From contig CAIWVR010000124.1 in assembly GCA_903916165.1 (NCBI GenBank), positions 1-8,334 on the forward strand: a DNA stretch of 8,334 bases. Reading direction: 5' to 3'. Each line of letters begins with the position of its first letter. The stretch's first letter is position 1. Source of the stretch: an uncultured Hyphomicrobiales bacterium. Lineage in GTDB: Bacteria > Pseudomonadota > Alphaproteobacteria > Rhizobiales > Beijerinckiaceae. The translations under genes and the position numbers were made by a program. Shown here one piece after another: positions 7,511-8,334 of this stretch. Below the pieces are notes generated by a model. The model made no database searches, was not told the DNA's origin, and was given only the letters and a program-made list of their open reading frames with translations.

Positions 7511-8305
7511 ATGGCCGATATGATTGTGGACGACGCAAATCACCCGTCTTTTCAGACCGTCGAAGGGTGCGAGATCGCTTTTCGGAAGCGTTCGGCCACG
7601 TCCACCCTGCCGCAGCGTCCGGGCATTGTCTGGCTCGGCGGCTTCAAGTCCGACATGCAGTCCACCAAGGCGCAAAGACTGGATGCTTTCGCGGCCAGCC
7701 AGGGGCGCAGCTGCCTGCGCTTCGATTATTCCGGGCATGGCGAATCCGGCGGGCGTTTCGAGGATGGCGTCATTTCGCGCTGGCTTGCCGAGAGCCTTGC
7801 CCTGATCCGCGCGCAGACGTCCGGCCCGCAAATCATCGTCGGCTCGTCGATGGGGGGCTGGATCGCGCTGCTGGCCGCGCGTGCAATGGGGGCCGAAAGC
7901 GCCCGCGAGCGGCTGGCCGGCCTTGTGCTGATCGCCCCTGCGGTCGATTTCACCGAAGCGCTGATGTGGGCGCACATGTCCGCCAAAGTGCGCCAGCAAA
8001 TCGAGACCGAGGGCGTCTGGCTGCGCCACAGCGCCTATGCGCCCGACCCCTATCCGATCACGCGCGCGCTGATCGAGGATGGTCGCCGCAATCTCCTGCT
8101 GGGCGCGACGGTGGATGCGCATGTGCCTGTGCATATTCTTCAGGGCATGCAGGATGCCGACGTGCCGTGGTCGCATGCCATGACCCTGGTCGAACATCTT
8201 GCCGGGGATTGCGTGACCCTGTCCCTGATCAAGGATGGCGATCATCGCCTGTCACGTGAGGAAGATATTGCCGCCCTGATCGCAGCGGTCGACCGCATCG
8301 CCTGA
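7511..8305 (+). CDS. Alpha/beta hydrolase, ABHD10-like (probable thioesterase/esterase)
   Basis: A cytosolic serine hydrolase of 264 residues. Seen: LGGFKSDMQSTKA (42-54), carrying the oxyanion-hole turn; CLRFDYSGHGES (68-79); the nucleophile elbow GSSMGG with Ser113; the acid in HILQGMQDADVPW (Asp215); and His245 in KDGDHRLS. The spacing and wording, including EGVW at 167-170 and GMxD..VPW, follow mitochondrial ABHD10, which removes acyl groups from protein cysteines and cleaves acyl-glucuronides; that comparison is from memory. The native substrate here is unknown. The start is uncertain: ATG 7511 (MADMIVDD) is preferred, ATG 7520 is possible, and ATG 7439 adds unlikely residues; none has a good Shine-Dalgarno, so a leaderless message is possible. 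The open frame runs far upstream, opposite the glycosyltransferase, but that part is not coding. Confidence 0.9.
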   Translation: MADMIVDDANHPSFQTVEGCEIAFRKRSATSTLPQRPGIVWLGGFKSDMQSTKAQRLDAFAASQGRSCLRFDYSGHGESGGRFEDGVISRWLAESLALIRAQTSGPQIIVGSSMGGWIALLAARAMGAESARERLAGLVLIAPAVDFTEALMWAHMSAKVRQQIETEGVWLRHSAYAPDPYPITRALIEDGRRNLLLGATVDAHVPVHILQGMQDADVPWSHAMTLVEHLAGDCVTLSLIKDGDHRLSREEDIAALIAAVDRIA

Positions 8306-8313
8306 ACAGGCTG

Positions 8314-8334
8314 TCAGATCGCCTTGCGGCGCAG
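8314..8334 (-). CDS. Possible 3' tail of a convergent minus-strand gene
   Basis: On the minus strand the edge reads CTG CGC CGC AAG GCG ATC TGA, that is LRRKAI and a stop, eight bases past the hydrolase stop. A basic tail ending at a stop would suit a convergent gene entering from the right, but six codons cannot show this. Confidence 0.2.
   Translation of the reverse strand: MRRKAI

Overview
The window reads as chromosomal core sequence from an alphaproteobacterium. Coding codons mostly end in G or C. The minus-strand order infC-rpmI-rplT-pheS-pheT is the classic translation-gene cluster. The glycosyltransferase just upstream of it resembles the lipopolysaccharide-core mannosyltransferases of Rhizobiales, so Hyphomicrobiales/Rhizobiales or a close order is my guess. 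That placement is inference; no taxon-specific marker is present. I see no mobile elements, CRISPR arrays, tRNA or rRNA genes, and no gene-free stretch longer than 170 bases.

Layout, left to right. The 3' part of a class I (Fe-S) fumarase gene enters from the left on the plus strand and ends at 944. It faces the minus-strand cluster. The gap between fumarase and pheT holds a possible 31-residue hydrophobic peptide gene on the minus strand (950-1045), in the same frame as pheT. From right to left along the minus strand come infC (6037-5498), rpmI (5329-5129), rplT (5081-4716), a strong intrinsic terminator (4698-4671), pheS (4586-3504) and pheT (3493-1061). Upstream of infC, also on the minus strand, is a GT4 glycosyltransferase (7420-6182). 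Diverging from it on the plus strand is an alpha/beta hydrolase of the ABHD10 type (7511-8305). The last 21 bases may hold the tail of another minus-strand gene.

The genes serve protein synthesis: initiation factor IF3, ribosomal proteins L35 and L20, and both subunits of phenylalanyl-tRNA synthetase. The interest lies in the regulatory signals between them. infC appears to start at an ATT codon, the non-canonical start used for IF3 self-regulation in E. coli. The infC-rpmI spacer holds a near-consensus sigma70 promoter followed almost at once by a terminator-like hairpin. A seven-base repeat next to the rpmI ribosome binding site could compete for the 3' arm of that hairpin, which suggests a switchable L20-type leader. 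The terminator between rplT and pheS separates the ribosomal genes from pheST, and no Phe-rich leader peptide is visible there. I found no wholly new multi-gene system.
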